From contig CP137667.1 of the NCBI GenBank assembly GCA_037976565.1, positions 34,639,366-34,703,365 of the forward strand: a stretch of DNA of 64,000 nucleotides, written 5' to 3'. The position numbers and the translations under genes are program-made. This DNA comes from Mesocentrotus franciscanus (lineage: Eukaryota; Echinodermata; Echinoidea; Camarodonta; Strongylocentrotidae). This document shows positions 50,016-61,372 of this stretch, piece after piece. The notes beneath the pieces were generated by a model that worked only from the letters and a program-made list of their open reading frames with translations, did no database searches and was not told the DNA's origin. Each line of letters opens with the position of its first letter. Position 1 is the first letter of the stretch.

Positions 50016-51450
50016 CAGGCGCGGATCCAGGATTTCTTAGGGGGCCCTAATTTGAAATTGTGCAAGCCAAATATTGGTACGTAATGGTGACCACTAAAGC
50101 AGTGGCGTAATGAGCAAAATCGTTGGGGGCAGAAGAAGAAAAAATCCGCATCACAATCACTCTTACATGGAGGCCCTGCTGAACGTTTTTCAAAGTGGGT
50201 GGGGGAGGCTAAAGTATTTACGATCAGGTAGAGCGTAGCGTAAGTTGGCGTGGGGTCTAGGGGCAAAGACTCGGCGGGGGTCAAGGGGCGGAGCCCCAAG
50301 CTCAGGGCCTTTAATTACGGTCAGATGCGCATATTTTTATACCTTATTTGTGACACTGGCAGGACACTAATTGGCGTGGGGTCAAGGGGGCGTAGCCCCC
50401 AGAAGCTCAGGAGATTTAGGCATTAATTTACCGTCAGCTAAGCATCCAGGGGTCCGCCTTAGGGCCCTAGGTGGGGTCCAGGGGGCAGAGCCCCCAGAAG
50501 CTCAGAGGTTTTAGGCATTTAATTATGGTCAGATGAGCTTATTTTTATACCTTATTTGTGACACTGGCAGGTCACTAATTGGCGTGGGGTCCAGGTGGCG
50601 GAGCCCCCGGAAGCTCAGGGGTTTTAGGCATTTAATTACGGTCAGATGAGCTTATTCTGATACCTTATTTGTGACACACGCGGGTCACTAATTGGCGTGG
50701 GGTCCAGGGGGCAGAGCCCCCGGAAGCTCAGGGGTTTTAAGCATTACATTACGGTCAGAGGAGCACCCAGGGGTCCACCTTAGGGCCCTAGGTGGGGTCA
50801 AGGGGGCAGAGCCCCCAGAAGCTCATGGGTTTTAGGCATTTAATTACGGTCAGATGAGCTTATTTTAATACCTTATTCGTGACACTGGCAGGTCACTAAT
50901 TGGCGTGGGCTCCCCTTTCACTTCCCTTCCTTCTCTCTCTTTAAGTTTGCTGGGGGAGGGGCAAGGGCCTTTCGGTCCCCCGCGATCCGGACGTTGTTGG
51001 CCGAATTAATCGCAACTGATCTCCCCTTCTTTTCCTCCTTTTATTTTCTTCCTCTTTTTTTGTTCCCTTTTAGCTCCTCTTCCCTTTCCCTTCCCTTTTT
51101 TTGGCGGGGAGGCAAGGGCCTTTGCCCCCGATCCACAACTTCTTGGCGGGAAAATCGCAACTGATTTCCCTTTTTCTTTTCTTCTTCTTCTTTATTTCCT
51201 TCCCTTTATCTCCTCTTTTCCTTTTTTCTTTCCCTTTCCTTCCTTCTCTCTCTTTTTTTTTTGCTGGGGGGGAGGCAACAGCCTGGGAGGCAAGGCCCTT
51301 TCGGCCCCGATCTTCTTCTTTCCCTTTTCTTTTCTGCTTCCTCTTCTTTCTTTCCCTTTCTTTCCTCTTTCCCTTTCCCTCCTTTTCCTTCTCTCTCTTT
51401 TTTTTTGCCGGGAGGGGGGCCAAGGCCCCTGGCCCCTGGATCCGCGCCTG
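50016..51450. mobile_element. hAT-type element, 1435 bp, carrying its own satellite
   Basis: The ends CAGGCGCGGATCCAGG and CCTGGATCCGCGCCTG are perfect inverted repeats. GTAGAGAG borders both sides (50008-50015, 51451-51458), an exact 8-bp target duplication. Inside, 50220-50925 is a tandem array: 'attggcgtggggtccagggg', 'cagagcccccagaagctcag', 'ggcatttaattacggtcaga' repeat about five times at 110-160 base spacing. A pyrimidine-rich block follows (50930-51410). No transposase frame. Fragments of the array recur at about 23550, 62100 and 62910. Confidence 0.9.
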
Positions 51451-52279
51451 GTAGAGAGGGTGACATTAGAGAGAGAAGGAGAGAGAAAGGGCGTGATATG
51501 AGAGAGAGAGAGAAGGAACACATAACTGGTATATATAAACATCGTACAAAAGAACTATTTTATTGAAAAAGTCTTTTCATTCAAGTTTGTGGAAATGCTT
51601 TTCAGAGTAATTGATTTTTTTTTTAAATTGAGGGAAATGCATTTCCGCAGAAATCACCTCCAAATCACTAGATTTTATGTTTTAAACCTTTTCAATGTTT
51701 CCATTATTATTTAGAATAGGCTATGTATGCATATTATATTGAAAGAAAGGTGTAGTACGGGTACAGGATATCATGTATATATACATATAATTAGCGATAT
51801 GATAATCAAATGCATGATCAAAAGGCAACAATTGTCAGATAACTGGAATTTTCATTGCGAAACAGTGAGTATGGGTTTTTCTTTTTTTTCCTGTTGTTAT
51901 ACGAGTTTTCTTTGGGGCAAAATAATGTTATTTAAATTCATCATGTTCATCACATTTTGTTTAATAAATTTTTGGGGAGATATCTTGACAAACTCATTTA
52001 TTTGGGTTTTTATAACTTCCCTTTTTCCATTAGTGTTTAATATTTTAATGTACTTATGTATATTCTGCTGAAAGATTTCGCATGTTATTAATAGTACTAT
52101 TTGCAAATGTATGTGTTCTTTTTAATGTGATTTTTATGGAAATGAATAAACTGAATTGAATTGATTAACAATAATTCCAAGTAATGAATTTAAAGAAATC
52201 AAAGTTTTCCTCTTATCTGGAATCCCTCTCAATATTACACTAAATTGAATGCACGTAGTAGGAAATTGATCACCTAAAA

Positions 52280-52537
52280 GTGAAATTGAATGCCCCAAAC
52301 AGGCTCATCGTGAGCGCCGCGATAATTTGAATGCACGAAGTAGGAAATTGTACGTACATTCATGAATTTGATTTCACCGAACATGAATAAGAGTGCCGAT
52401 AAAAGAAATTGATTGCTCGGATTTTTAATTTGAATGCCCGAATTCACCTGCGAGCGACCTCTATGTGAATTTGAATGCACGTTCATGAATTTGAATGAAA
52501 AAAATGCGAAAATGGCCGCAAAAAACCTATATTAGTA
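52280..52537. repeat. 'gaatttgaatgcac' repeat block, inverted relative of 47564-47720
   Basis: The reverse complement begins 'ataggttttttgcggccatt' and continues with 'cattcaaattcatg' units. The block at 47564 begins 'ataggtttttgctgccaatt'. The two could be the ends of one 5-kb element or two copies of a short element in opposite orientation. Confidence 0.55.
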
Positions 52538-52548
52538 TTAGTACTATA

Positions 52549-54125
52549 CTAGCAGGGCCCGTGGAAAATCCACGGGATTCTAGGGAGGGTGGGAGGGGGT
52601 TGTTAATACTTTAAAATAGATATGTGCTATCGATTTTTTTTTTAAATATTTTTTTTAATAATAATTTTTCAATTATAATTATTATTATATTTATAAAAAA
52701 AAGAAGATATATCTGTGCTAGATGATATTATTTCTATTCATTGTAGGCCTATAGGCCTACTTTTTATCATTTTATAATTTTTCTTCTTCTTTTCATTAAT
52801 ATTTTACTCGTTAGAATACCAACCTTTTGTTTGCTGTCGCATCATGTATCGTTTTGATTTTTTTAAATTTTTATCTGAATTATGTAATAAAACTTGAAAA
52901 CTGGAAGAAAACAGTGAAATCAATAACTTGTAATCAAAATTGATGCAGATATTTTAGACTTTACTTTCGTTTTCACTTTCGTTATTTACGATTATTGTCG
53001 TCACTTCGTTCCTATTATTCTCACTATCCCTTTCCCGGATCCTCACTCTCGTTATCTATACGAATCAAGGGCGTCATTGATTGCACTCCGAGTTTGAGCA
53101 TGGGGGACACAATTACATGTCACTCTCTATCTATTTGTTCTGTTTCACGGCATGTACTTTCATTGGTGACCGGTTCATTTATTGTCTTTTTTATCTTTGA
53201 CGTTTCATTAAATTTTTAGAGAAAGAAGACGATTGGGTGTACCGTTCTCGACTCTTAATCTTTGTCTGAATTCAGTTTCCCACCTCCCGCGCGAAGCGCG
53301 TAAGTTTTGAGGTTTCATTAAATTATTAGAGAAAGAAGACGATTCGTTCTACCGTTCTCGACTCTTAATCCTTGTCTGAATTCAGTTTCCACCCTCTCGC
53401 GCGTAGCGCGGAAGCTTTGACGTTTCATTAAATTATTTTAAAAAGAAGACGATTCGTTGTACCGTTCTCGACTCTTAATCCTTGTCTGAATTCAGTTTCC
53501 ACCCTCTCGCGCGTAGCGCGGAAGCTTTGACGTTTCATTAAATTATTTTAAAAAGAAGACGATTCGTTGTACCTTTCTTGACTCTTAATCTTTGTTTGAA
53601 TTCAGTTTCCCCCTCCCGCGCGAAGCGCGGAAGCTGTGAAGTTTCATTAAATTATAAGAGAAAGAAGATGATTCGTTCTACCGTTCTGGACTCTTAATCC
53701 TTGTCTGAATTCAGTTTCCACCCTCTCGTGCGTAGCGCGGAAGCTTTGACGTTTCATTAAATTATTTTAAAAGAAGACGATTCGTTGTACCGTTTTGACT
53801 CTTAATCTTTGTTTGAATCCAGTTTCCCGCGCGCAAGCTTTGACGTTTCATTAAATTATTTTAAAAGAAGACGATTCGTTGTACCGTTCTTGACTCTTAA
53901 TCTTTTTTGAATTCAGTTTCCCCTCCCGCGCGAAGCGCGGAAGCTGTGACGTTTCATTTAATTATAAGAGAAAGAAGACGATTCGTTGTACCGTTCTCGA
54001 CTCTTATAATCCTTGTCTTAATCCCTGTTTCATGAAATTTTTAGAAAGAAGACGTTTCGTAGTACCGTTCTCGACTATTAATAATCCTTGTTTGAATAAA
54101 GTCCCCCGGTCCGCGCGAAGTCAAC
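52549..54125 (-). mobile_element. Helitron-like element with 3' hairpin end
   Basis: On the minus strand the sequence runs CCCGTGGATTTTCCACGGG (an 8-bp stem hairpin), CCCTG, CTAG, then T. This is the layout of a Helitron 3' end: a hairpin shortly before CTRR, inserted before T. The body would lie to the right and include the 110-bp satellite. The 5' TC end was not located, so the right boundary is only the end of the satellite. No Rep/helicase frame is seen. Confidence 0.5.
53198..54122. repeat. 110-bp satellite, about nine units
   Basis: Units start 'tgacgtttcattaaat' at 53198, 53308, 53418, 53528, 53637, 53747, 53841 and 53947, with a partial last one. Each has 'gaagacgattcgttgtaccg', 'ctcgactcttaatc' and a CpG-rich palindromic core, CGCGCGAAGCGCGGAAGC. 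Two units are shortened. Confidence 0.9.
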
Positions 54126-54360
54126 ACAGAGAGAAAGAGAGAGAGAAAAAAAAAATTTAACCCCAAATCGTGGGGGGGGGACATTTCACCACCTGAAAAT
54201 TCGTGGGGGACGTGTCGATCCCCGTTCCCCAGGATAATGGATTGACGCCCTGATACGAATATTGTTCTCATGCACTTCACTCCCATTATCATTTTGGTTA
54301 TTTTCACACATTGCTAAGTTAATTTAGTCCTACAATGAAATAATATACAAATATACAAAT

Positions 54361-54547
54361 ATACAAATATACAATGACACTCGAAGTGACTCGAGGATCT
54401 AGCTAAAACTATTCGCATCGAAGGAACATCAAATCGTATTTTATTATCCCGAGGGCCATCGCGGCCCGAGAGAGAACAGTACCTTGATGTTCCCGAGTGC
54501 GAATAGTTTTAGCTTGTTCGAGAATGAGTCATTGTATATTTGTTTTA
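54361..54547. mobile_element. Foldback element of about 190 bp
   Basis: The arms 'aaatatacaatgac' and 'gtcattgtatattt' pair, then 'agctaaaactattcgcatcg' with 'cgagtgcgaatagttttagc', and 'ggaacatcaa' with 'ttgatgttcc'. The loop is near 54450. Confidence 0.7.
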
Positions 54548-55089
54548 TATCCCTTCCACCTGTAGGCCTATCATTCCTTGGACACTTCTGTAATAGCATG
54601 TACCGTACTCACATTCACATCACATTCAATAAAGAAATAAAAGAAAACAACAATTATTGCACGGCTCAAACATGAAACATTGAAGGATCTAAAGACACGC
54701 TATATAGCCAGTATTACAGGTACAGCAGTAGACTGGCCTGACACCGCTGAGTTGGCCGTGCGGAGGCATTTGATATTACGTGAGCTCGCTGAATTTACCT
54801 TCTCGTCAGTTATATGGTCTCGATAATTACAATCTATTTGCGTTATTATTGTTGTGATTTTAATGTAGTTTTCATGAAAAGACCAATAAAGCAGAAGCTT
54901 GGACTATGATTATGTTGGCATGGTTCACAGAATTTGTATAAATATTTTCAAAGTAAAGATTTTACGCGAAAAATCGGACGGTTTGTGCCAATATATTGCA
55001 CCAGGCGCACGAATTAACTTGACTGTGTGTGTGTGGGCGTAGAACCAACATAATACGTTCTCGTCAGTTTGGCTGCTGCAAAGGCCTAT

Positions 55090-55600
55090 ATATAGCAAGA
55101 TGCCTAACACCGGACAGGCCCAACCCGTTGCGCCTTGTACTTGCTACGCCACATGACTTGAGTGGATTGTCGTATGCTGTGTATTTCTCTGGCATGCCCG
55201 TAAAGTGCCTACAAAGCATATCATAAGCAAGATGCCTAACACGGGTAGGCCCGCTCTGTTGCAGCGTGTATCTGCTACAACACATTATAGAGTGGATCGT
55301 CTCTTAAAGTGTATCTCCTTGATTAGACAGAGGGCGGGTGCACGCCTTGCTGCCTCACTCGCGGGTTCGTCGCCTTCTTGCACGGACAACGACGGCCGTG
55401 CTCTCGTCCGCTCGTCCTCCCGGGACCCCGAAACCACCTTTAACATCGACGGCGACCGCGGGGTCGACGTGGCACGCGGGGTACGGGAGACATGCCTCGT
55501 ATAATTGTGTCGCCGTTCCCGCGCCACGGCGAAGGGGGGCGCGGTCGAGGAAAGACGTTTTTCATGAACCGTTTTTACCCCCCGCGACGATTTTGCGTAT
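55090..55600. other. Two imperfect 125-base repeats followed by a GC-rich block
   Basis: 'gcaagatgcctaacac' opens both repeats (55097 and 55228), each followed by 'gtggat(t/c)gtc'. From 55325 to 55600 the sequence turns very CpG-rich, quite unlike its AT-rich surroundings. No protein domain is recognisable in any frame and it does not resemble conserved 18S, 5.8S or 28S sequence. A ribosomal spacer fragment with duplicated promoter-like repeats, or a CpG-rich promoter, are two possible readings. Confidence 0.4.
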
Positions 55601-55883
55601 TAATATATAGATGTATTATTATTATTATTATTGTTATTATCATTATTGTTTATTCGTGGAAACTACAGTATTCAATTACCGGTCGCAATGCTAACCCAGT
55701 GTGAGATAGGTATAGGTCTATATGAGGCCAGTTCATTCATGCTATGAGGAGAAACCAGAACATTCCGACTATTGGAGGGAGCGACGGCAGTGGTTATTAC
55801 ATATACACGTCAGTGTACATTCTGATAGTGTATAATTCCCCACCTCCCCCAAACACACAACCTCACCCTCACATAATGATAAG

Positions 55884-55965
55884 AGGAGGCGCAATGGCTC
55901 CGTGGTAGAGCAGTGGTCTCGCAACCGGGAGGTCCCGGATTCGAAACCAAGCCGATGTGCTAATA
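55884..55965 (+). mobile_element. tRNA-like SINE head, cut by a foldback element
   Basis: An A-box-like TGGCTCCGTGGTAGAGC and a B-box-like GGATTCGAAAC stand at tRNA-like spacing with an intervening 'gtctcgcaaccggga' that could form an anticodon arm. The acceptor stem does not close. The head stops exactly where the foldback at 55966 begins. Confidence 0.6.
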
Positions 55966-56599
55966 CGTGCCTTCACGGTTGTTTCAACGCAAAGCATGCC
56001 GGGACAGATTTTGAGTACGGCAGTAGATTTTCACCTTCGCCGCGATCAGCTGTTCCATTGCCAACAACGAGATTGTTATCCTGTCGAATCAACATGACAT
56101 CATAATCTTGTACAGGATGCGTTATTCTGCAGTGATTTTCTTTCATTCCAGTATCATTTGTACGGTAATAAACCAAAGTCTGTGATTATGTATTTTTATG
56201 ACGATCCTTCAACCTAAAACACGAATGTTTAGCAGCTTAAAAAGGCAAACCACCGACCCAAACTTCACACACACACATTTGAACATATGGGACTACATAT
56301 TCATACCAAGGAACCCACTCTCATTAGCCCATTTTACTTCGTATTATCAGCTTTATTTTTGAAGGATCGTCATAACAATACACAATCACAAACTTTGGTT
56401 TCTTACTGTACAAATGATACTGGAATAAAGAAAATCACTGCAGAATAACGCATCCTGTACAAGATTATGATGTTGATTCGACGGGATAAAAATCCCGTTG
56501 TTGGCAATGGAAAAGCTGATCGCGGCGAAGGTGAAAATCTACTGCCGTACTCAAAATCTGTCCCGGCATGCTTTGCGTTGAAACAACCGTGAAGGCACG
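55966..56599. mobile_element. Foldback element, 634 bp, CGTGCCTTCACGG family, copy 2
   Basis: Ends CGTGCCTTCACGGTTG and CAACCGTGAAGGCACG lie between TA dinucleotides. It aligns with 9858-10494 throughout, with the central part in inverse orientation, and its termini are better preserved than those of copy 1. Confidence 0.85.
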
Positions 56600-56774
56600 T
56601 ATACCCTTTGGTAATTATGCATAATTATAATCCTCATTACCAGGTCCCTCAGGTAGGACTTAAAGCCGTCGGCCCCCTGGGCGATTACTTTAATACAATC
56701 ATACGCATGCTTTCTTAGAAGGTCAGGTAAAACAAAAAAATTAACCAATAATATTATGTGCACAGAAATCATAC

Positions 56775-56901
56775 CTCGAAGGCTTCCTCCTTGAGCATTG
56801 AGGACAAACTGAGAAAAAGGCTCTTCTGTGGTTTGTTTAATGTCACTGGTTTCAGTTCTGTTTAGTGTTGCTTCGTGTTCAGAAGGTTCATTCACAGACA
56901 T
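56775..56901 (-). CDS. Possible first coding exon upstream of the death-domain gene
   Basis: From ATG at 56901 the minus strand reads 42 codons (MSVNEPSEHEATLNRTETSD, then a stretch ending EEPFSQFVLNAQGGSLR) to a good donor, GAG/GTATGA. The N-terminus is acidic and polar, followed by a short amphipathic segment. It is on the same strand as the BH3-ZU5-UPA-death gene and could be its start. However, it ends in phase 1 while the exon at 45732 needs phase 2, so at least one more exon would have to lie in the intervening 11 kb. It may instead belong to another gene. Confidence 0.35.
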
Positions 56902-58133
56902 GATTGATGTACCCCTGGGGAGCGAACGCTTCGTTTTGACGTTGGTTCAACTGCAATATTAGAGTAGAATTAATTCACTCAAAATTATAATGGAGTCTGA
57001 GTGTGTGGCGTAAGTCTAGGATGCATGTGCCAATAATTAACTATAGGTGCAAGTAGAAACAGTCGTGAATCTAGCTGCTGCAGCCTCTCGTCAATTATTG
57101 GAGACGAAACGAAAGGCATCCACATAATTCAGGGGCTGTCACAACATTGACTGGAAGGGTACTCCATGTCTTCACAGTTCATGGTTAAGTCTATATAGTA
57201 GTTCTATTGGTAAGTCCATTCAACAGTAGCGGTTCGAACTATGATTTTGAGAATTTATTAAATGTTTTCTTTAGTGTGGATTTCTACTCCAAAGCAAAGT
57301 TATTCGCTCCACTTAGACTCCCAAAATAGTGGATCCCCTCTCCTCTCTGTTAAAGGCAAAGACCAGTCTTGGAAGCGCCCCTCTCTCTCAAAAAATTGAA
57401 ATGGAAGCTCTCATTACCAATCATGTGAAAGAATATGTTTTGACTAATACGTGATGATACAAATTTTGCTGGGAAAGTCGGGAAACCGCCTACTAATTGA
57501 TATATTTGGTAAATTATTATATCTATTGGGACCAAATAGATATCGCGCACGTGGTCGCGTAGTCCCATATACATCTTTCTGTGTACAGTGCTTATAACTT
57601 TACCAAGACTGGGCCAAATTTCTTATCATTTTGATGATTCCAGAACCTTGCAGTACACACCAATACTTATATGCTAGATGATCAAACTTTTCTGATCGAT
57701 TCCACAACGTTTCTTTCACAATGCAATCGCATGACGACAACTGGTCTTTCTCTTTAAGAGGGGGTCTGCTCGCTATTTATAAGGACCGCTATTTATAAAG
57801 ACCGCTATTCATTTAGTCACGCGTTATGCATAGCGGTTCTTATGAATAATGGTCCTTACGAATTGCGGTCCTTATGGATATCGAGCTTGACCCGTAAAGA
57901 GCATAGGCCCCCGATAACCAGTCACTTGGAAAAGAGCCAAATAGGCCCTTTAAATAAGTTTATAGAAAAACTATCAAAACATATCATTCGAAATAAAATA
58001 ACCATAGAAGTCAATTAAATTCGCACTTAATAAGAGATGCAAAATTCAAAGACCAACTCGAGCCATCTTGTGAAAAATGAAAATGCAGGAGGCACTACAA
58101 ATAAATGTTCCACTTCGCATTTCAAAATTTAAT
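56902..58133. other. Non-genic sequence
   Basis: At 57778-57895 the motif 'ggaccgctatttataa' occurs in direct and inverted orientation ('ttcttatgaataatggtcctt', 'gcggtccttat'), forming a local hairpin-prone block. A short stretch at 57553-57590 ('tagtcccatatacat...gtgtacagtgctt') also occurs at 30011. No gene is seen. Confidence 0.5.
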
Positions 58134-59990
58134 GGTTCATTAGTTCAATGGTTCAAGTTTATTTCCAGTTTCTTACATTACATGTATAATAAAACATAAA
58201 CAAAGCAAAGCAGTGCATTACCAAAATCGGTGAAGTAAAATAATCATATTGCAATTATTAAAATGATGTACATACTCCTTTAGTGAACATATACATTGCA
58301 TCATTATCAAAGAATTGTAAAAAATATAATAATTCTTAATTACATCTTAATTTGAGAAAAAAAGTGGAGAAACCTATAAAAGAAGCAGAGCTTGTGAAGC
58401 TATAGGTCCCCTTTTAGGGGAAAAAATCTAACCTGTATTCAAGAATGGAAAAAAGGGAAGAAATAACGAGTTTAGTGCAATGACAGAGAGGGAAAAGTAA
58501 GAGACTAGGATTTACAATGAAGAAGAAGGAGAAAAAGTTAAAAGGACAGGAAGGAGGAGGGGAAGAGAAAAAAAAGGGAGAGAGAAAAGGCAGGGTGCAG
58601 CATCGTAAGTTCATAAGAGTTCAAGCAAGTAAATTTCAACAAAAGGGTAGCACGCCGTTGTAACAGTTAAGGTCTGTCAAGCTCATCACGAGAAGCCTAT
58701 TGAAATTTTCAATGGCAGAAACCTGTTGAAGGTATGTGCATGGTTTCTATTATGAGATGAACATAATTAGCGTTAGGGTTGCCATGTCCTGCATCCACAA
58801 ATAATCGTAACCATGAGTACTCTGCTTTATTCATGAGTGCAACACAATAGTGAAGAAGCTACGTACATGTAATGACACCTTTAATTCATTGAACACGTTC
58901 AGCCACAAGTCATTTTGCACATTGATACTTTTGCAAAAAGACATCTTTTCAGGTACCGTTTAAATGAGCACAAAGTGGGAGCATTTGCCAAGGTTTGCTC
59001 GAGAGAATTCCAAAACCTGGGTCCAGTATAGAGAAAAGAATTTAATGCTGACACTGCTCTCATTCTCGGTAAATGATATGAAAGAAACTGTCGCGTGGGA
59101 TAATCATGGTGTTGTTGGGTTTTTTTAAACACAATATTGAATTTTTCAGGTAATTTGTTTGAATTTAGGTGATACATAAGTTGACCAAGGTGAAAGAGAT
59201 ACAAGTCAGAAATTTTCAGGATATTAGCTTCATTATAAGGTTTATCAGTAGGAGCAAAGTATCAAGTGTTGTAAATAATTCGTAGTGCCTTTTTTGTGTA
59301 TAGTAATAAAATTCTATTCATTTGAGTTGTGGAGGAGTTCCCCCGGGCAAGAATTCCATAGTTTGAATAAGGTAATATAAGTGATGAGTGATGAAAGGCA
59401 TGTAATAAGTTTTTTCTAAGTTCAATGAGAGTTCAATAAATTATCTGAAGATCGACGAAAATCATTAATATAAATTGTAAATAATAACGGTCCGAGAATT
59501 GTAATGCCTTGTGGCACTCTACACCTAATCATTTTTTTTGGAAGAATCACAACCATCGATTGTAACAAATTGCTTCCTGGAAAATAAATAGTTTTTGAAC
59601 CACTCCAAGGCTGCTGCTCTCACACCATAATGTGAGAGTTTATATATGAGGAACTCATGGTTAATGGTGTCGAATGCCTTGTAAAAGTTCAGAAACATAC
59701 CTATGATGTGTGATTGGTCATCCATAGCTGTAGTCACTTTTTTAATCAAAGTTAATATCGCATGGGAATCACTATGCTTCCTCTAAAACAAAATTATGTC
59801 TTACAGAAAAAACTGTGCTTCTTAAAAAATGTTGAAACTCTAATGAAAATAGCCTTTTCCAGAATTTTTGAGAAAGAAGTTAGCAAAGAGATAGGTCTGT
59901 AATTATTTACTTTTTGTGCGTCACCTTTCCTAAAAATTGGAATAACTTTGGCCATTTTCATAGAGTTTGGTATTCTTCCAGTACATATAT
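58134..59990 (-). pseudogene. LINE (CR1/L2-type) fragment with internal deletion
   Basis: The minus strand reads, from 59990 downward, MKMAKVIPIFRKGD and NNYRPISLLTSFSKILEK (fingers), then FLNFYKAFDTINHE (block A), then VPQGITILGPLLFTIYINDF (59525-59460). The sequence next jumps to a thumb region and a C-terminal segment (GPRFWNSLEQTLANAPTLCS, 58899-59204). The YADD catalytic block is missing, consistent with an internal deletion near 59430. Several stops interrupt it. AATAAA stands just before the 3' end at about 58150. It is a dead copy. Confidence 0.8.
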
Positions 59991-61084
59991 GATAAATTCA
60001 AAACATGTGTGGAAAACCCCAAGAGGGTTTGGTGTGATACCAATAAATGTAAATAACTATGTAGGTGAATATTTTACTGCCAAAAAGGAAAAAAACAAAC
60101 AAATAAGTTCCAATTAATGTCCGGGCTCAAATCACACACACCATCAATCACAATTCAAACGCTCTGTTTGTTCTCCATGGGACTACTTTTAACTTAAATG
60201 ATCTCCCGTGCAAAACTACACTATCAAACAATATAAATATGAAATTAAATATCGACGATTTAATACGGGTACAATCAAACAAATAATCGGAGCTTGAAAT
60301 CATCATCATTGAGCACATAAAAAGTACACAATATCAAACAAACGTCAACGTGTGAAAGGGAGCGGGAAACTCTCATCGGCGTTGATATTCGATACAAAAT
60401 TAACAGTGATCACTGGGCTAAAATGGGAGTAAATATTCTCCCAAGCATTACAACAATCAATACAAAATATAACGGGATTAACGCACGAAAGAGAGTACGA
60501 AACTGATCATCGTCATGAGCGCCAATCAGGGGGTGGACAGGGGGACACACCTCCCCCCCCAAAAAAAAAAATTAAGGGTGGGGACACAATAGGGTATGCC
60601 CCCCTCCACATTTAGTCGTCTTAAAACACTTATTAAATATGTTAATCAAAGTTTGTAGAAAATCCTAGAGGAAATGCCAATAGCTGTATTCACATAAACG
60701 AGCAATTGCTATAACACGTACTAAGTTTTTGACATGCTGCAAATGCATGATGCCTAGCTGCTAATGCTATGAATCTAATGTCCACCACAAATCTTGGTCG
60801 GGGTAAATATGGCGGGCCAAGCACGCCACTATCCGTACAACTATACAACTAATTACTATACGACTATACGTCTATCCAGCCGGCCAATCAGAACGCAGGA
60901 AACGGTACCTCTATACAACTATACTAATGGCGGATTCAAAGGGAACGTGCCCCCAGCGGTAAAAAAAAGGGGAAGGGGGAAGGGGTAAAAGAACGATGGA
61001 GAAAAGGAGAAAAAGGGGGGAAGAAAAAGGAGGGGAAAAAGAAAGAAAAGGGAAGAGAGAAAGAAGAAGAAAAGATAGAAGTCG
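59991..61084. other. Non-genic sequence
   Basis: AT-rich, with an orphan 'gggggtggacaggggg' terminus at 60530 and a purine-rich block at 60950-61080. No coding signal is recognised. Confidence 0.5.
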
Positions 61085-61372
61085 GCAAAGGTGGCATTCA
61101 TTGTTCTTCCTAGATGGTGGAGGACGATAGATAGTAGCAAATTTCAAAGCCACAATAATTCCCATGCTGCATTCGATGATCTCAAATGATTTGGTATACG
61201 TTGATCCTAATTGTACGCAGCTTCCAGGGAGATCTATCATCTCCCTGCAGCTTCTATATAAGCAGATACTAGACAGCACGGCAACCCCGCCACTTCTGCG
61301 ATGTGTTCTGGGAACATGTACGATATTGTAGCCAGCTGGTGTTTGCTTGCGGGACCTATACACAGTCATAAT
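61085..61372 (-). pseudogene. LINE endonuclease fragment
   Basis: The frame contains TPAGYNIVHVPRTHRRSGGV, then a segment with FEIIEC, and IYRPPPSRKNN. This pattern (GY-x-h-PR, GGVA, E-x-I/E, YRPP-S) is that of the apurinic-type endonuclease of CR1/L2 and Jockey-like LINEs. Active-site segments before GY and after IYRPP are missing. It is separated from the reverse-transcriptase piece at 58-60 kb by unrelated sequence. Confidence 0.7.

Noticed and set aside
51070..51566. Several overlapping long frames rich in Lys/Glu/Arg or Ser/Phe/Pro
   Set aside because: They lie in the polypyrimidine block of the hAT element; low complexity in all frames.
55285..55610. Overlapping frames of 80-100 codons on both strands in the GC-rich block
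   Set aside because: High GC removes stop codons in every frame; no domain is recognisable and the residue mix is Arg/Ala/Ser/Pro typical of random GC-rich sequence.
55884..55965. Functional tRNA gene
   Set aside because: A and B boxes are present but the acceptor stem does not pair and the 3' end is replaced by a foldback element, so a SINE head is the better reading.
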